Positions 6,874 through 16,171 of a stretch of DNA of 64,000 nucleotides are shown here, one piece after another. The position numbers and the translations under genes were made by a program. The DNA lies in NCBI RefSeq assembly GCF_002286735.1, contig NZ_NRTA01000016.1, forward strand, positions 1-64,000, given 5' to 3'. Source of the stretch: Leptolyngbya sp. BC1307 (GTDB lineage Bacteria; Cyanobacteriota; Cyanobacteriia; Phormidesmidales; Phormidesmidaceae). Below the pieces are notes generated by a model. That model ran no database searches. It was not told the DNA's origin and saw only the letters and a list, made by a program, of their open reading frames with translations. Position 1 is the first letter of the stretch. Each line of letters opens with the position of its first letter.

Positions 6874-9357
6874 TTAGAAGAAACCACGCCGCTTAGAAGA
6901 TTTTCGACTTCGCCGGGGCAGTGGGGGCGGTAAAAAGAAGGGGTCAAACGTATCGTCCTCCTCTTCTTCAAATCCACCGTCCATCTGAGCCATTAATTCT
7001 GGCAGCATTTGAGCCAGCACTTCAGGCGGCACCTCACCTCCAAACGCTTCACGAGCCAGTCGCTTGAGCATGTCAATCATATCGATCTGACTGGGGTCGC
7101 CCATCAGATTGATGTCAGAGCCAACCACCCGGCGAGTCATTGCCTGCGCTGCAAACCACTCTTCTTCGCGGAATGCCTGTAAGGCTTCGGCATCTTGCAA
7201 GCGACGAGCGAGTTCAAACCCGCGCTGACGTAACTTGTCGTACTGTCCAGATTTTCTAGAATAGAGCGTGGCACTGGCCAATATCAGCAGCGGATTTTGA
7301 GAGTCTTTTTTGAGCCAGGTTTCGATGAACGGTTTGAGCCCCGTGCTCTGTTCAAATCGGCGTAGCTCAAGCTGGGCGATCGCGAGCGTATGTCCGGGCT
7401 GGCTCGCACGACTCAAAATAGAGTCAACGGCTGTTTTTAGCTGAGTAGGCTGGGGCGATCGCACCGCCAAAATCATCAGCTGCGCAATATCGGCCCCCGC
7501 GACCTGCCGTTCTGCCAGCTCAATAATTTTGCTGTAATAGCTGCCCTGAAGCGCTGTCATCCCCTTTTTGTTGCGCTTAGCATGCTGCTGAACCATCAGG
7601 TAAATGGCTTTAATCATCTCAACCTGCTGAGCAGGCGTGTGAGATGCTAGCAGTTTTTCCCACTGTGGCACCGCTTTCTCTTGGTCGAGCGTAACCTTTT
7701 GACCGCTGCTAGGCTGGTCCGTCGCCGAATCTAGGAAAATTTGGCAGGCTTTTAGCGGGGGCGAGGGCTTAGTCCGGTCGCGCACAAACTGCGCCATCAT
7801 CACATAGTTTTGAAAAGTCAGCGCCTCTACCCACGCCGGGATTTCAACTTCGGCATCGACCCCCACATCGCCAAAATGCTTGCCAAACTTGCGCCGGATC
7901 GCTTTAACGGTGTCCGGATCGTCTTCTAGCTCCAGTAGCGTCCGATAAACTTCTGGAAACTGACAGCCTGCTTCGAGCGCCTGCAGCAGCAGCGGCACCG
8001 CTTCCTTGGGCCTATGTCTGGCATAGGCATTCAGCCCCTTGCGGCCAATGACATCCGGGTGATTAGGGGCAAGCTGCTCGGCTATTTTTACACTGCGTAG
8101 CGCATCGCGGGAATGGCCCATCGACATTTGGCAGTCAGCAGCCCAGCAGTGCAGCTTAGCCAGTGCCGGATTTAGCCGCTCTTTTGGCCAGTCCTGAGGA
8201 TTTTTCTGAGCAGTTTGCCTTAGCCAGCTCACTAGCTGAGCGACTAATCGTCCGGCTTTGCCATGCTGCCTTGTGACAGCCAGCGCCTTGTAGAGATTGA
8301 GGGCTAAATGCGAATCAAAGTCAGCTTTTTCGAGCGCCAAATCCCAGAAGGTCGCTGTGCAGCCAACCTCATCTTGCCGGAGCGCCTGAGTCCCGGCGAG
8401 CAGCATCACCGGGCGATACAGCCTGTTGAGCAGCGGGTATTCTGCCAGCATCTCACCGGTACTGTCTAAAAGCAGATGGGCTGCTTCGTGAAAATCCTCT
8501 TCGCGGATAAGGTGCAACAGCTCCAGGGCTGAAACGGCACTGACGTTTGAGACATCGGGCTCCTCTAAATCGACAAAATCGGATGGAGGGCGATCGCTAT
8601 GAGCCGCTTGAGCCAGCGTCAACTGCTGCGCAGCGGGATGCTGATCGCGCCGATACCGGATCATCGTCCCGCCAAAAAAGCTGTGTTTGGTCTCGGCTGG
8701 GCCAATGCTGGGCATTTCTTTTTGTGCCGCTGCCCAGTTTCCGGCCTGCTGATAGGCGTAGGCTGGCCAAACCAAGGGGCGATCTTCTGGGCTAGCGGGC
8801 CGACCGATTTTCTTGAAGTGCGCCGCAGCGGCTTTGGGGTTGCCTGAGGTAAGCGCGATCGCCCCCCTGGCCCAGTGCAGATGAGGCGCATAAAAGCGCT
8901 TAGCCTGAGCTTTGATCAGCCCCTCAACTTCGTCAGCCTTGTCATTGAGAAACAGCAGCTTCAGGTAGCAGCCGCCCAAGTCTTTAGGCAAGGTTTTATC
9001 ATCAAAAGCCGCCTGAAAGAGGTCTAGCGCGGCGATCGCCTCTTGCTGGGCCAAAAGACTTTTGGCTAACCAATAATAAGTATCGTCATAGAGATTAAAG
9101 CTCAGTGCTTGTCGCAGTGCTTTCTCCGCCTGAGGATACTGGGCACGCTCGAACTCGTACTTACCCTGTAGCAGCCAAATATCGGCTTCAGTCACCGTCG
9201 TAGACTGGTCAGGGTTACGCTTTAGACCTTGCTGTAGCTTACGCAGCGCAGTCGTATACTTCTTCTGCTCGATCAGCGCTTGAACCTGCTGCTCAAGTGC
9301 CTGACCAGAGGCCGTCATCGTCGATAGTTGTTGCCGAAGACCTTTGCGCTTAGCCAA
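6874..9357 (-). CDS. Large TPR-repeat protein
   Basis: 827 aa; repeated TPR-like motifs ('ADIWLLQGKYEFERAQYPQAEKALRQALSFNLYDDTYYWLAKSLL'); acidic/proline then basic C-terminus. Confidence 0.85.
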   Translation of the reverse strand: MAKRKGLRQQLSTMTASGQALEQQVQALIEQKKYTTALRKLQQGLKRNPDQSTTVTEADIWLLQGKYEFERAQYPQAEKALRQALSFNLYDDTYYWLAKSLLAQQEAIAALDLFQAAFDDKTLPKDLGGCYLKLLFLNDKADEVEGLIKAQAKRFYAPHLHWARGAIALTSGNPKAAAAHFKKIGRPASPEDRPLVWPAYAYQQAGNWAAAQKEMPSIGPAETKHSFFGGTMIRYRRDQHPAAQQLTLAQAAHSDRPPSDFVDLEEPDVSNVSAVSALELLHLIREEDFHEAAHLLLDSTGEMLAEYPLLNRLYRPVMLLAGTQALRQDEVGCTATFWDLALEKADFDSHLALNLYKALAVTRQHGKAGRLVAQLVSWLRQTAQKNPQDWPKERLNPALAKLHCWAADCQMSMGHSRDALRSVKIAEQLAPNHPDVIGRKGLNAYARHRPKEAVPLLLQALEAGCQFPEVYRTLLELEDDPDTVKAIRRKFGKHFGDVGVDAEVEIPAWVEALTFQNYVMMAQFVRDRTKPSPPLKACQIFLDSATDQPSSGQKVTLDQEKAVPQWEKLLASHTPAQQVEMIKAIYLMVQQHAKRNKKGMTALQGSYYSKIIELAERQVAGADIAQLMILAVRSPQPTQLKTAVDSILSRASQPGHTLAIAQLELRRFEQSTGLKPFIETWLKKDSQNPLLILASATLYSRKSGQYDKLRQRGFELARRLQDAEALQAFREEEWFAAQAMTRRVVGSDINLMGDPSQIDMIDMLKRLAREAFGGEVPPEVLAQMLPELMAQMDGGFEEEEDDTFDPFFLPPPLPRRSRKSSKRRGFF

Positions 9358-9534
9358 ATTCTTTCTCCCCGTGGCCTATCGTTTTGTAGGAACTTACTCC
9401 AAGAACCCATCGTCTTAGAGTAGTTGATTCTACCTAAAGTTTCGAGCCTTGTAACAACTCCTTTAAAGCAATTAGAAACCACGGCGAGATATCACCTAGC
9501 AAGCTGACGATTTTCCTTCCCGGCAGCTCGCTCC

Positions 9535-10029
9535 TTACTGATGATTGACCTCGATATCGCGAACCACATTCATCGCTTGCTCAACTTCACCTTGAGAGCC
9601 GCTGACAACCACACGAAAGGTGCGAGGAATGGAAGGATCTGACTTTTGCTTTTGTTCTCCAGGCTGCGCGGCATAGACCTGCTTGCCGTAGATTAAGCCT
9701 GCGATCGCACCCACAGCAGTCAGACCCACTATCAAAAGCCGGTTGAAACTGCTGTTGGCAGCCAAGCCATCGACAACGGTTGACCCAATAACAATGGCAA
9801 TGACGCCCAGCGTGCCCCCATAAAAAGCACCCATCAAGAAGCCCGCTTCGCCGCCGGCAGTTGTTCCCAATGCCTCTAGCTCTGCGCCAGGGGCGACATG
9901 GTCGTCAATCGAAACTTTTTGAGTCGAGATACCTGCTGATTCAATCGCCTGCTGCATCTCTTTAGCTGACTTTCGATCATCATAAATGCCGATGACCTGA
10001 CCGTTGGGGACTATTGTTTGACTGGTCAT
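9535..10029 (-). CDS. Hypothetical membrane protein with glycine-rich segments
   Basis: 164 aa; 'GGEAGFLMGAFYGGTLGVIAIVIGSTVV' and 'AVGAIAGLIYG'. Confidence 0.65.
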   Translation of the reverse strand: MTSQTIVPNGQVIGIYDDRKSAKEMQQAIESAGISTQKVSIDDHVAPGAELEALGTTAGGEAGFLMGAFYGGTLGVIAIVIGSTVVDGLAANSSFNRLLIVGLTAVGAIAGLIYGKQVYAAQPGEQKQKSDPSIPRTFRVVVSGSQGEVEQAMNVVRDIEVNHQ

Positions 10030-10192
10030 AAATAACTTCTCCTTAGCTTGAGACAGGCGAGCTAACCCGTAGTGTTTGTAATAAATAGCGTTTGTAAAGC
10101 TCTACGGATCATCGTTACTAAATTACAGCTGCTTTTTATCTATAGCTTGGTGGATTTGAGCGTCTGCCAAACGAGAGTAAGCTGACCACAAG

Positions 10193-10227
10193 AAACCCCC
10201 AGAAGGGTTATGGCCTTCTGGGGGTTT
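10193..10227 (-). terminator. Rho-independent terminator downstream of fba
   Basis: Inverted repeat aaacccccagaagg...ccttctgggggttt. Confidence 0.8.
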
Positions 10228-10260
10228 GTCACTTGAGAAGTTGGTTGCTAGTGCAAGGGG

Positions 10261-11340
10261 CTAGACAGCAGCAGCCGTCTTAACTTTGGCATCGAGCTTG
10301 CCTGCAGCGTACATATCTGCAAACACTTCTACGCCGACCTGCTTAATCTTAGAAGCATTGCCCGCTGCGCCAAACGCTTCGTAGCGATCCGTACAAACCT
10401 GCTTCATGTACTTGATAGAAGGCTTAAGGAAGTGACGGGGGTCAAAGTTCTTAGGATCGGCAGTTGCGGCTTCGCGAATGGCAGCAGTAATCGCCAAGCG
10501 GTTGTCGGTGTCGATATTCACTTTACGAACGCCGCTCTTGATCCCTTTTTGAATCTCTTCAACCGGGACGCCATAAGTCTCAGGAATCGCACCGCCGTTC
10601 GCGTTGATGATGTCGAGCCACTTCTGAGGGACAGAAGAAGATCCGTGCATCACCAGGTGAGTGTTGGGCAGGCGCTTATGAATTTCTTCAATGCGGCTAA
10701 TCGCCAAAATCTCGCCAGTGGGCTTACGAGTAAACTTGTATGCGCCGTGGCTGGTGCCGATCGCTACTGCAAGCGCGTCTACTTGAGTCGCTTCGACAAA
10801 CTGCACCGCCTCTTCGGGGTCAGTCAGCAGCTGGTCTTTGTCGAGCTTACCTTCAAAGCCATGGCCGTCTTCTGCCTCGCCCTGGCCAGTTTCGAGTGAG
10901 CCTAAGCAGCCGAGTTCGCCTTCTACACTGGCACCGATCGCGTGAGCTACCTTCACCACTTGACGGGTAACATCGACGTTGTATTCAAAGCTTGCGGGCG
11001 TTTTGGCATCGTCTTCTAGCGAGCCGTCCATCATCACGCTGGTAAAACCGTTGCGAATGGCTGAGTAGCAAGTAGCGGGGCTATTGCCGTGATCCTGGTG
11101 CATCACAACGGGGATGTGAGGATAGGTTTCAACTGCTGCCATCACTAAGTGACGCAGAAAGTTTTCACCTGCATATTTCCGCGCGCCGCGTGAAGCTTGT
11201 AAAATAACGGGGCTATCGGTTTCGTCCGCAGCCTGCATAATTGCCAGGATCTGCTCCAGGTTGTTTACGTTGAACGCGGGAATCCCGTAACCGACTTCAG
11301 CAGCATGATCGAGCATCAGCCGCATAGGTACAAGCGCCAT
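10261..11340 (-). CDS. fba: Class II fructose-bisphosphate aldolase
   Basis: [30 protein letters not shown]..., 'VVMHQDHG', '[14 protein letters not shown]'. Confidence 0.95.
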   Translation of the reverse strand: MALVPMRLMLDHAAEVGYGIPAFNVNNLEQILAIMQAADETDSPVILQASRGARKYAGENFLRHLVMAAVETYPHIPVVMHQDHGNSPATCYSAIRNGFTSVMMDGSLEDDAKTPASFEYNVDVTRQVVKVAHAIGASVEGELGCLGSLETGQGEAEDGHGFEGKLDKDQLLTDPEEAVQFVEATQVDALAVAIGTSHGAYKFTRKPTGEILAISRIEEIHKRLPNTHLVMHGSSSVPQKWLDIINANGGAIPETYGVPVEEIQKGIKSGVRKVNIDTDNRLAITAAIREAATADPKNFDPRHFLKPSIKYMKQVCTDRYEAFGAAGNASKIKQVGVEVFADMYAAGKLDAKVKTAAAV

Positions 11341-11465
11341 TCCATATCCTCCTAATAATTTCTGCCAGATGGCAAACCTAAAAGCCGCTCTATACTTCCG
11401 AGCGTTAGGTTCTTATCCCTCAATAGTAGGTCAAAACATTGACCTACGATTAAAAACTTAAAAAA

Positions 11466-11537
11466 TGGGTCGCCTGGGATTCGAACCCAGGACCAGTCGG
11501 TTAAAAGCCGAATGCTCTACCACTGAGCTAGCGACCC
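11466..11537 (-). tRNA. trnK: tRNA-Lys (anticodon TTT)
   Basis: Reverse complement GGGTCGCTAGCTCAGTGGTAGAGCATTCGGCTTTTAACCGACTGGTCCTGGGTTCGAATCCCAGGCGACCC folds as a cloverleaf. Confidence 0.97.
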
Positions 11538-11659
11538 GCTGAGGGATGTGGTTATAAGCGGTGGGTTCACCGCACAGTTACTAAATGTAGCATACCGACT
11601 GAGCGCACATCCCAATATTTTTTTGAAGCGCAATATTTTTTCAGCCTGAACGAAAAAAT

Positions 11660-11884
11660 CTACGCTTCTACAGCCTTCAGGTACTCGGCGTCGATCAAAA
11701 AGTTTCCCCGACTGAAGCGTACGCCCAGGTAGCCGCCGGGTTTGCGCGAGAGGACAACGCCCTCCTCCCCCAATTCGACGAGATCGGGGGGGCGCAGCAT
11801 CGGCATGGTCTCAGCCGTTTTGAGATAGGGGGGGAGGGCGCAGATTTGGACGCGATCGCCCACTTGGAACGGAGAGTCAGGCAT
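11660..11884 (-). CDS. sipA: SipA-like regulatory protein (DUF3148)
   Basis: 74 aa MPDSPFQVGDRVQICALPPYLKTAETMPMLRPPDLVELGEEGVVLSRKPGGYLGVRFSRGNFLIDAEYLKAVEA; upstream part of the predicted ORF is low complexity. Confidence 0.8.
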   Translation of the reverse strand: MPDSPFQVGDRVQICALPPYLKTAETMPMLRPPDLVELGEEGVVLSRKPGGYLGVRFSRGNFLIDAEYLKAVEA

Positions 11885-11903
11885 GGGGAAACGGGAATGG
11901 GGG

Positions 11904-12995
11904 TTAGGGAACTTGCCAGATGCGCTGGTGGTACTTTTCGGGGTCGGCGTAGGGGTCGGGCGCGGCTGCGTGCGCATGATCGTGGCCGTGGGCGTGTTCG
12001 TGGCCGTGGGCGTGTTCGTGACCGTGGGCATGACCGTGACCGTGCGCATGACCATGACCATGACCTTCGCCTGCTGTCGCGACTATCCGAAACTTGCACA
12101 TTTCGCAGTTCATGGCGACCTGGCCTAGCTGGGTTTCGATTTCGCGATCGCGCAAAACCTTGAGCAGCTGCGGGTGAATGCCCATCTCTGGCAGGGTGAC
12201 CACCTCTATATCTGGGTAGAGAGACTGCTGAGCAGCGGCGATCGCCTCGATTTTTTCCATCAGCACGCCGGTAAACATAAAGTAGGGCAGCGCGATGATG
12301 CGTTTGGGCTGGTAGAGACGCGACCGCCGGAAACCTTCTTCTAAGCGCGGATGGGTGATGCCGATAAAGCAGGTCTCTACCGTGTGATAGCCGCTGCCCT
12401 CCCAGATCATGCGAGCAAGCTTGCATAAATCGCCATTGGCATCGGGGTCGCTAGAGCCTCGGCCAATAAACAGCAGCGCCGTATCCTCACGAGCGATGCC
12501 CTGAGGATTGTGAGCGGGCTGATCGAGCAGCGCTAGACGGGCCTGCCACAGCTCAAAAATGGCTGGCGTAATGCCAAAGTGACGACCGTAGTGAAAGGTA
12601 ACCTGCGGGTGGCGACGCTTAGCCCGGTCTAGCTCATTGGTCACGTCAAACTTATTGTGGCGAGCGGCAAAGAGCAAAATCGGCAGAACGGAAATATCCG
12701 TATAGCCTTGCGCTACGCACTGGTCGACGCCGTCTTGAATGCTAGGAGCGGTGAGTTCTAAAAAGCAGGGGATGACGGGGCGTGAGGGGTCTAGCTGCTT
12801 GTAGAGGCTGGCAAAATCGATCAGGTCCTGGCGGCCTTTGGGATTGCGGGTACCGTGGCCGACCATGAGTAGAGGTCTGGTGAGGGGGAGTGGTGGGAGG
12901 GTGAGTTCGTTATGAGGGGGAGTCGGGGAGGGGGAAAGGGGGAAAGGGGAAGGGGAATTGGTAGCTAGGGTGTCAGATGTTTGGATCAAAGTCAT
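11904..12995 (-). CDS. cbiX: Sirohydrochlorin chelatase, CbiX family, with His-rich C-terminal tail
   Basis: '[21 protein letters not shown]', '[18 protein letters not shown]', '[16 protein letters not shown]'; tail [35 protein letters not shown]. The true start may be internal. Confidence 0.9.
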   Translation of the reverse strand: MTLIQTSDTLATNSPSPFPLSPSPTPPHNELTLPPLPLTRPLLMVGHGTRNPKGRQDLIDFASLYKQLDPSRPVIPCFLELTAPSIQDGVDQCVAQGYTDISVLPILLFAARHNKFDVTNELDRAKRRHPQVTFHYGRHFGITPAIFELWQARLALLDQPAHNPQGIAREDTALLFIGRGSSDPDANGDLCKLARMIWEGSGYHTVETCFIGITHPRLEEGFRRSRLYQPKRIIALPYFMFTGVLMEKIEAIAAAQQSLYPDIEVVTLPEMGIHPQLLKVLRDREIETQLGQVAMNCEMCKFRIVATAGEGHGHGHAHGHGHAHGHEHAHGHEHAHGHDHAHAAAPDPYADPEKYHQRIWQVP

Positions 12996-13037
12996 AGAGA
13001 GTACTCCTGGCCCGTGCGACGCGGGATGAGAAATGAA

Positions 13038-13145
13038 AAGATAGCAAAGCAGGCATTCTGACTTTTACAGCTGCGGCACAGTGCCGGATTTGCACCGGAC
13101 TTTCCCTGGGTTTGCTTTCGTTTACAAGGGGGACTTTGCTATCTT
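13038..13145 (-). promoter_or_regulatory. Cobalamin riboswitch upstream of cbiX
   Basis: Reverse complement contains AAGATAGCAAAG...GGGAAAGTCCGGTGCAAATCCGGCACTGTGCCGCAGCTGTAAAAGTCAGAATGCC...CTTTGCTATCTT, with B12-box and closing P1 helix. Confidence 0.93.
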
Positions 13146-13241
13146 ATCGGGTCTGCTGCGGTTGGTTGGCGCATCTTAAAGATAATCTGGTGATTTGGGC
13201 CAGTCGCCCAAACTAAATGGCTGACTAAAATGGCTGACTGA

Positions 13242-14084
13242 ATGGCTTTAAGAGAGCAGGTGCGGCAGGCGTTTAATACGAGTGACACCGGGCTGAGCCG
13301 GGGGGTGAATGGGGCGATCGCGCTCCTCATTCTCTTGTCGGCGACGCTTTTTGCCATACAGACCTATCCGCTGCCCGAGACTGTTTGCTTCTGGCTGCAT
13401 ATTGCCGATCAGGTGATTTTGGCGCTGTTCGCCGTCGAATATTTCATGCGGCTATGGTCTGCCAAGAGCCCCCTGAGATTTGTTTTCAGCCTCTATGGAC
13501 TGATTGATCTGGTAGCCATTCTGCCGTTTTTTCTAGGGTTCTTAGACACGCGATTTCTCCGGCTAATCCGCTGGCTGCGAATCTTGCGGCTGGCGCGCTT
13601 CTTTGAGCAAAAAACCTGGTTTGGACGTTTGAGCGGCTACGAAGGGCTCATTTTTGGCCGGATCTTATTTACGCTGTTCTCAATTATTTTCATCTACTCT
13701 GGAGCCATCTATCAGGTAGAGCATGAGGCCAACGGTGAAAACTTTGGCACCTTGCTAGATGCGGTGTATTTTGCGGTCGTGACCATGACGACTGTCGGCT
13801 ATGGCGACATCACCCCCGTATCAGAAGCCGGGCGCGGCCTGACCATCATGATGATATTGACCGGGATTGCCCTGATCCCGACGCAGGTGGGTAACTTTAT
13901 CCAGCAGTTTACAAAAGTACAAAATTCTTTGCGGGTTGCCTGTACTGGCTGTGGTTTGCTCGGTCACGAGACTGACGCGCAGTTCTGCCGTCGCTGCGGT
14001 GCGGCTCTTACTGAACTCGCAGAGACTGAACCTGCAGAGGCTGAACCTGCAGATGCCGCTGTCGATTCGAAGCCACTATCATGA
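13242..14084 (+). CDS. Voltage-gated-type potassium channel with C-terminal zinc ribbon
   Basis: S4-like 'TRFLRLIRWLRILRLARF', selectivity filter 'TTVGYGDITP', C-terminal CxxC...CxxC ('CTGCGLLGHETDAQFCRRCGAAL'). Confidence 0.92.
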   Translation: MALREQVRQAFNTSDTGLSRGVNGAIALLILLSATLFAIQTYPLPETVCFWLHIADQVILALFAVEYFMRLWSAKSPLRFVFSLYGLIDLVAILPFFLGFLDTRFLRLIRWLRILRLARFFEQKTWFGRLSGYEGLIFGRILFTLFSIIFIYSGAIYQVEHEANGENFGTLLDAVYFAVVTMTTVGYGDITPVSEAGRGLTIMMILTGIALIPTQVGNFIQQFTKVQNSLRVACTGCGLLGHETDAQFCRRCGAALTELAETEPAEAEPADAAVDSKPLS

Positions 14085-14236
14085 CGGTGCGGCTCCGGGT
14101 CGCTGTTCCGTAAGTTACAATTAGTAAAGCTTTTTGTCAGGGGTGTATCGTCATATTTCCCTGTCTTTCAGTTTGCATTGCTCACTAACGCGGTGCGCCC
14201 TATTTTGTCGGCACTGACGCCACCCTTCGAGACCCC

Positions 14237-16030
14237 ATGAGCCTTCCTATCCGCAACGTCGCTATCATCGCCCACGTAGACCACGGCAAAACTACCCTGG
14301 TTGACTCGCTACTAGAGCAATCCGGTATTTTCCGTGACAACGAAGCCGTCCCCACCTGCGTGATGGACTCTAACGACTTAGAGCGGGAGCGAGGCATTAC
14401 CATTCTTTCAAAAAATACAGCGGTTCACTACAAAGACACGCTGGTCAATATTGTCGATACGCCTGGCCACGCTGACTTTGGCGGCGAAGTCGAGCGCGTA
14501 CTTGGCATGGTTGATGGCTGCTTGCTAATCGTCGATGCTAACGAAGGCCCGATGCCGCAAACTCGCTTCGTACTGAAAAAGGCGTTAGAAAAAGGGCTGC
14601 GTCCCATCGTCGTCGTCAACAAAATCGACCGCCCTCGCGCCGACCCCCATGTGGCTGTAGACAAGGTGCTTGACCTCTTTATTGAGTTAGGCGCAGACGA
14701 TGACCAATGCGACTTTCCCTATCTCTTTGCCTCCGGCCTGGCTGGATTTGCCAAAGAGAAGATGGAAGACGAAGACAAAGACATGCAGCCGCTGTTTGAG
14801 GCAGTTTTGCACCATGTCTCTCCGCCCATTGGTGACCCCGATAAGCCTTTGCAGCTGCAGGTGACTACGCTCGACTACTCAGACTATCTGGGCCGAATTG
14901 TCATCGGCAAAATTCACAACGGCACCATTCGTCAGGGCGAGCAGGCTGCGCTGGTCAAGGAAGACGGCTCCATCGTTAAGGGCAGAATTACCAAACTGCT
15001 CGGCTTTGAAGGGCTACAGCGGGTGGAGATCGCCGAAGCAACGGCGGGCAACCTGGTAGCTGTGGCGGGCTTTGCCGATGCCAATATTGGTGAAACTATT
15101 ACCAGTGCGAGCGATCCGCAGGCACTGCCGCTAATCAAAGTCGATGAACCGACGCTGCAGATGACCTTTGCTGTGAACGATTCGCCCTTTGCCGGGCAGG
15201 AGGGCGATTTTGTCACCTCACGGCAACTGCGCGATCGCCTCATGCGCGAACTCGAAACCAACGTGGCGCTGCGCGTTGAAGAAACCGATTCGCCAGATCG
15301 CTTTGCTGTCTCTGGACGCGGCGAACTGCACTTGGGCATTTTAATCGAAACCATGCGCCGTGAAGGCTATGAGTTTCAGGTCTCTCAGCCGCAAGTGATC
15401 TACCGCGAAGTCAACAGCAAACCCTGCGAACCCTTTGAGCAGCTTGTGCTCGACGTGCCCGAAGATGCCGTCGGTGGCTGCATGGAGCGGCTAGGTCAGC
15501 GCAAAGCCGAACTGCAAGACATGATGGTCTCTGGCGACGGCAGAGCGCAGCTAGAATTTGTGGTGCCTGCTCGCGGCCTGATTGGCTTTCGCGGTGAATT
15601 CATGCGGGCCACTCGCGGCGCAGGGATTATGAACCACAGCTTTTTGGAGTATCGACCGATGTCTGGCGATATTGATACCCGGCGAAACGGGGTGCTGATT
15701 TCCTTTGAAGAAGGCGTGGCTACTTTCTACGCGCTGAAAAACGCTGAAGATCGCGGCACCTTCTTCATTGAGCCGGGTACTAAGGTATACAAGGGCATGG
15801 TCGTCGGGGAGAACAATCGCCCTCAAGACCTGGAGCTAAATATCTGTAAGGCGAAGCAGCTTACAAACCACCGTGCCGCTTCTGGTGATGAGCTAGTTCA
15901 GCTCCAGTCGCCCATGGAGATGGGATTAGAGCGGGCGCTTGAGTACATCGGCCCCGACGAGATGGTCGAGGTGACGCCTGAGTCTATCCGGCTGCGCAAG
16001 GTGGGCAAAAAAAAGCTCGCTAAGCGGTAG
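14237..16030 (+). CDS. typA: Ribosome-associated GTPase TypA/BipA
   Basis: '[20 protein letters not shown]', '[12 protein letters not shown]', '[20 protein letters not shown]'. Confidence 0.97.
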   Translation: MSLPIRNVAIIAHVDHGKTTLVDSLLEQSGIFRDNEAVPTCVMDSNDLERERGITILSKNTAVHYKDTLVNIVDTPGHADFGGEVERVLGMVDGCLLIVDANEGPMPQTRFVLKKALEKGLRPIVVVNKIDRPRADPHVAVDKVLDLFIELGADDDQCDFPYLFASGLAGFAKEKMEDEDKDMQPLFEAVLHHVSPPIGDPDKPLQLQVTTLDYSDYLGRIVIGKIHNGTIRQGEQAALVKEDGSIVKGRITKLLGFEGLQRVEIAEATAGNLVAVAGFADANIGETITSASDPQALPLIKVDEPTLQMTFAVNDSPFAGQEGDFVTSRQLRDRLMRELETNVALRVEETDSPDRFAVSGRGELHLGILIETMRREGYEFQVSQPQVIYREVNSKPCEPFEQLVLDVPEDAVGGCMERLGQRKAELQDMMVSGDGRAQLEFVVPARGLIGFRGEFMRATRGAGIMNHSFLEYRPMSGDIDTRRNGVLISFEEGVATFYALKNAEDRGTFFIEPGTKVYKGMVVGENNRPQDLELNICKAKQLTNHRAASGDELVQLQSPMEMGLERALEYIGPDEMVEVTPESIRLRKVGKKKLAKR

Positions 16031-16076
16031 ACGCGGTGTGATCCACAGATAAGCCTCCAAAATAAGCCCTCAGGAT

Positions 16077-16120
16077 AAAAAAAGGATCTAGCGCAGATGT
16101 CTCTGCGCTAGATCCTTTTA
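16077..16120. terminator. Bidirectional terminator between typA and the SLH gene
   Basis: Long inverted repeat aaaaggatctagcgcaga-tgtc-tctgcgctagatcctttt between convergent genes. Confidence 0.85.
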
Positions 16121-16171
16121 CCTATTTACCCAAAGTGTTGAATCCCTGATGCTTTACCCCAGGGATTCATC

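Noticed and set aside
11846-12163. Plus-strand ORFs 11846..12163 and 11883..12128 with [19 protein letters not shown] repeats
   Set aside because: Antisense translations of the His-rich cbiX tail; no independent support.
11695-12426. 243-aa Arg/Pro-rich ORF (minus) overlapping cbiX and sipA
   Set aside because: Shadow frame of the His-rich repeat and conserved chelatase/SipA coding; composition is an artefact of GC-rich repeats.
13139-13357. 72-aa minus ORF overlapping the riboswitch and channel start
   Set aside because: Overlaps the start of the conserved K+ channel gene on the other strand and has no recognisable domain.
14932-15354. 140-aa minus ORF inside typA
   Set aside because: Ser/Arg-rich shadow ORF antisense to a highly conserved gene.
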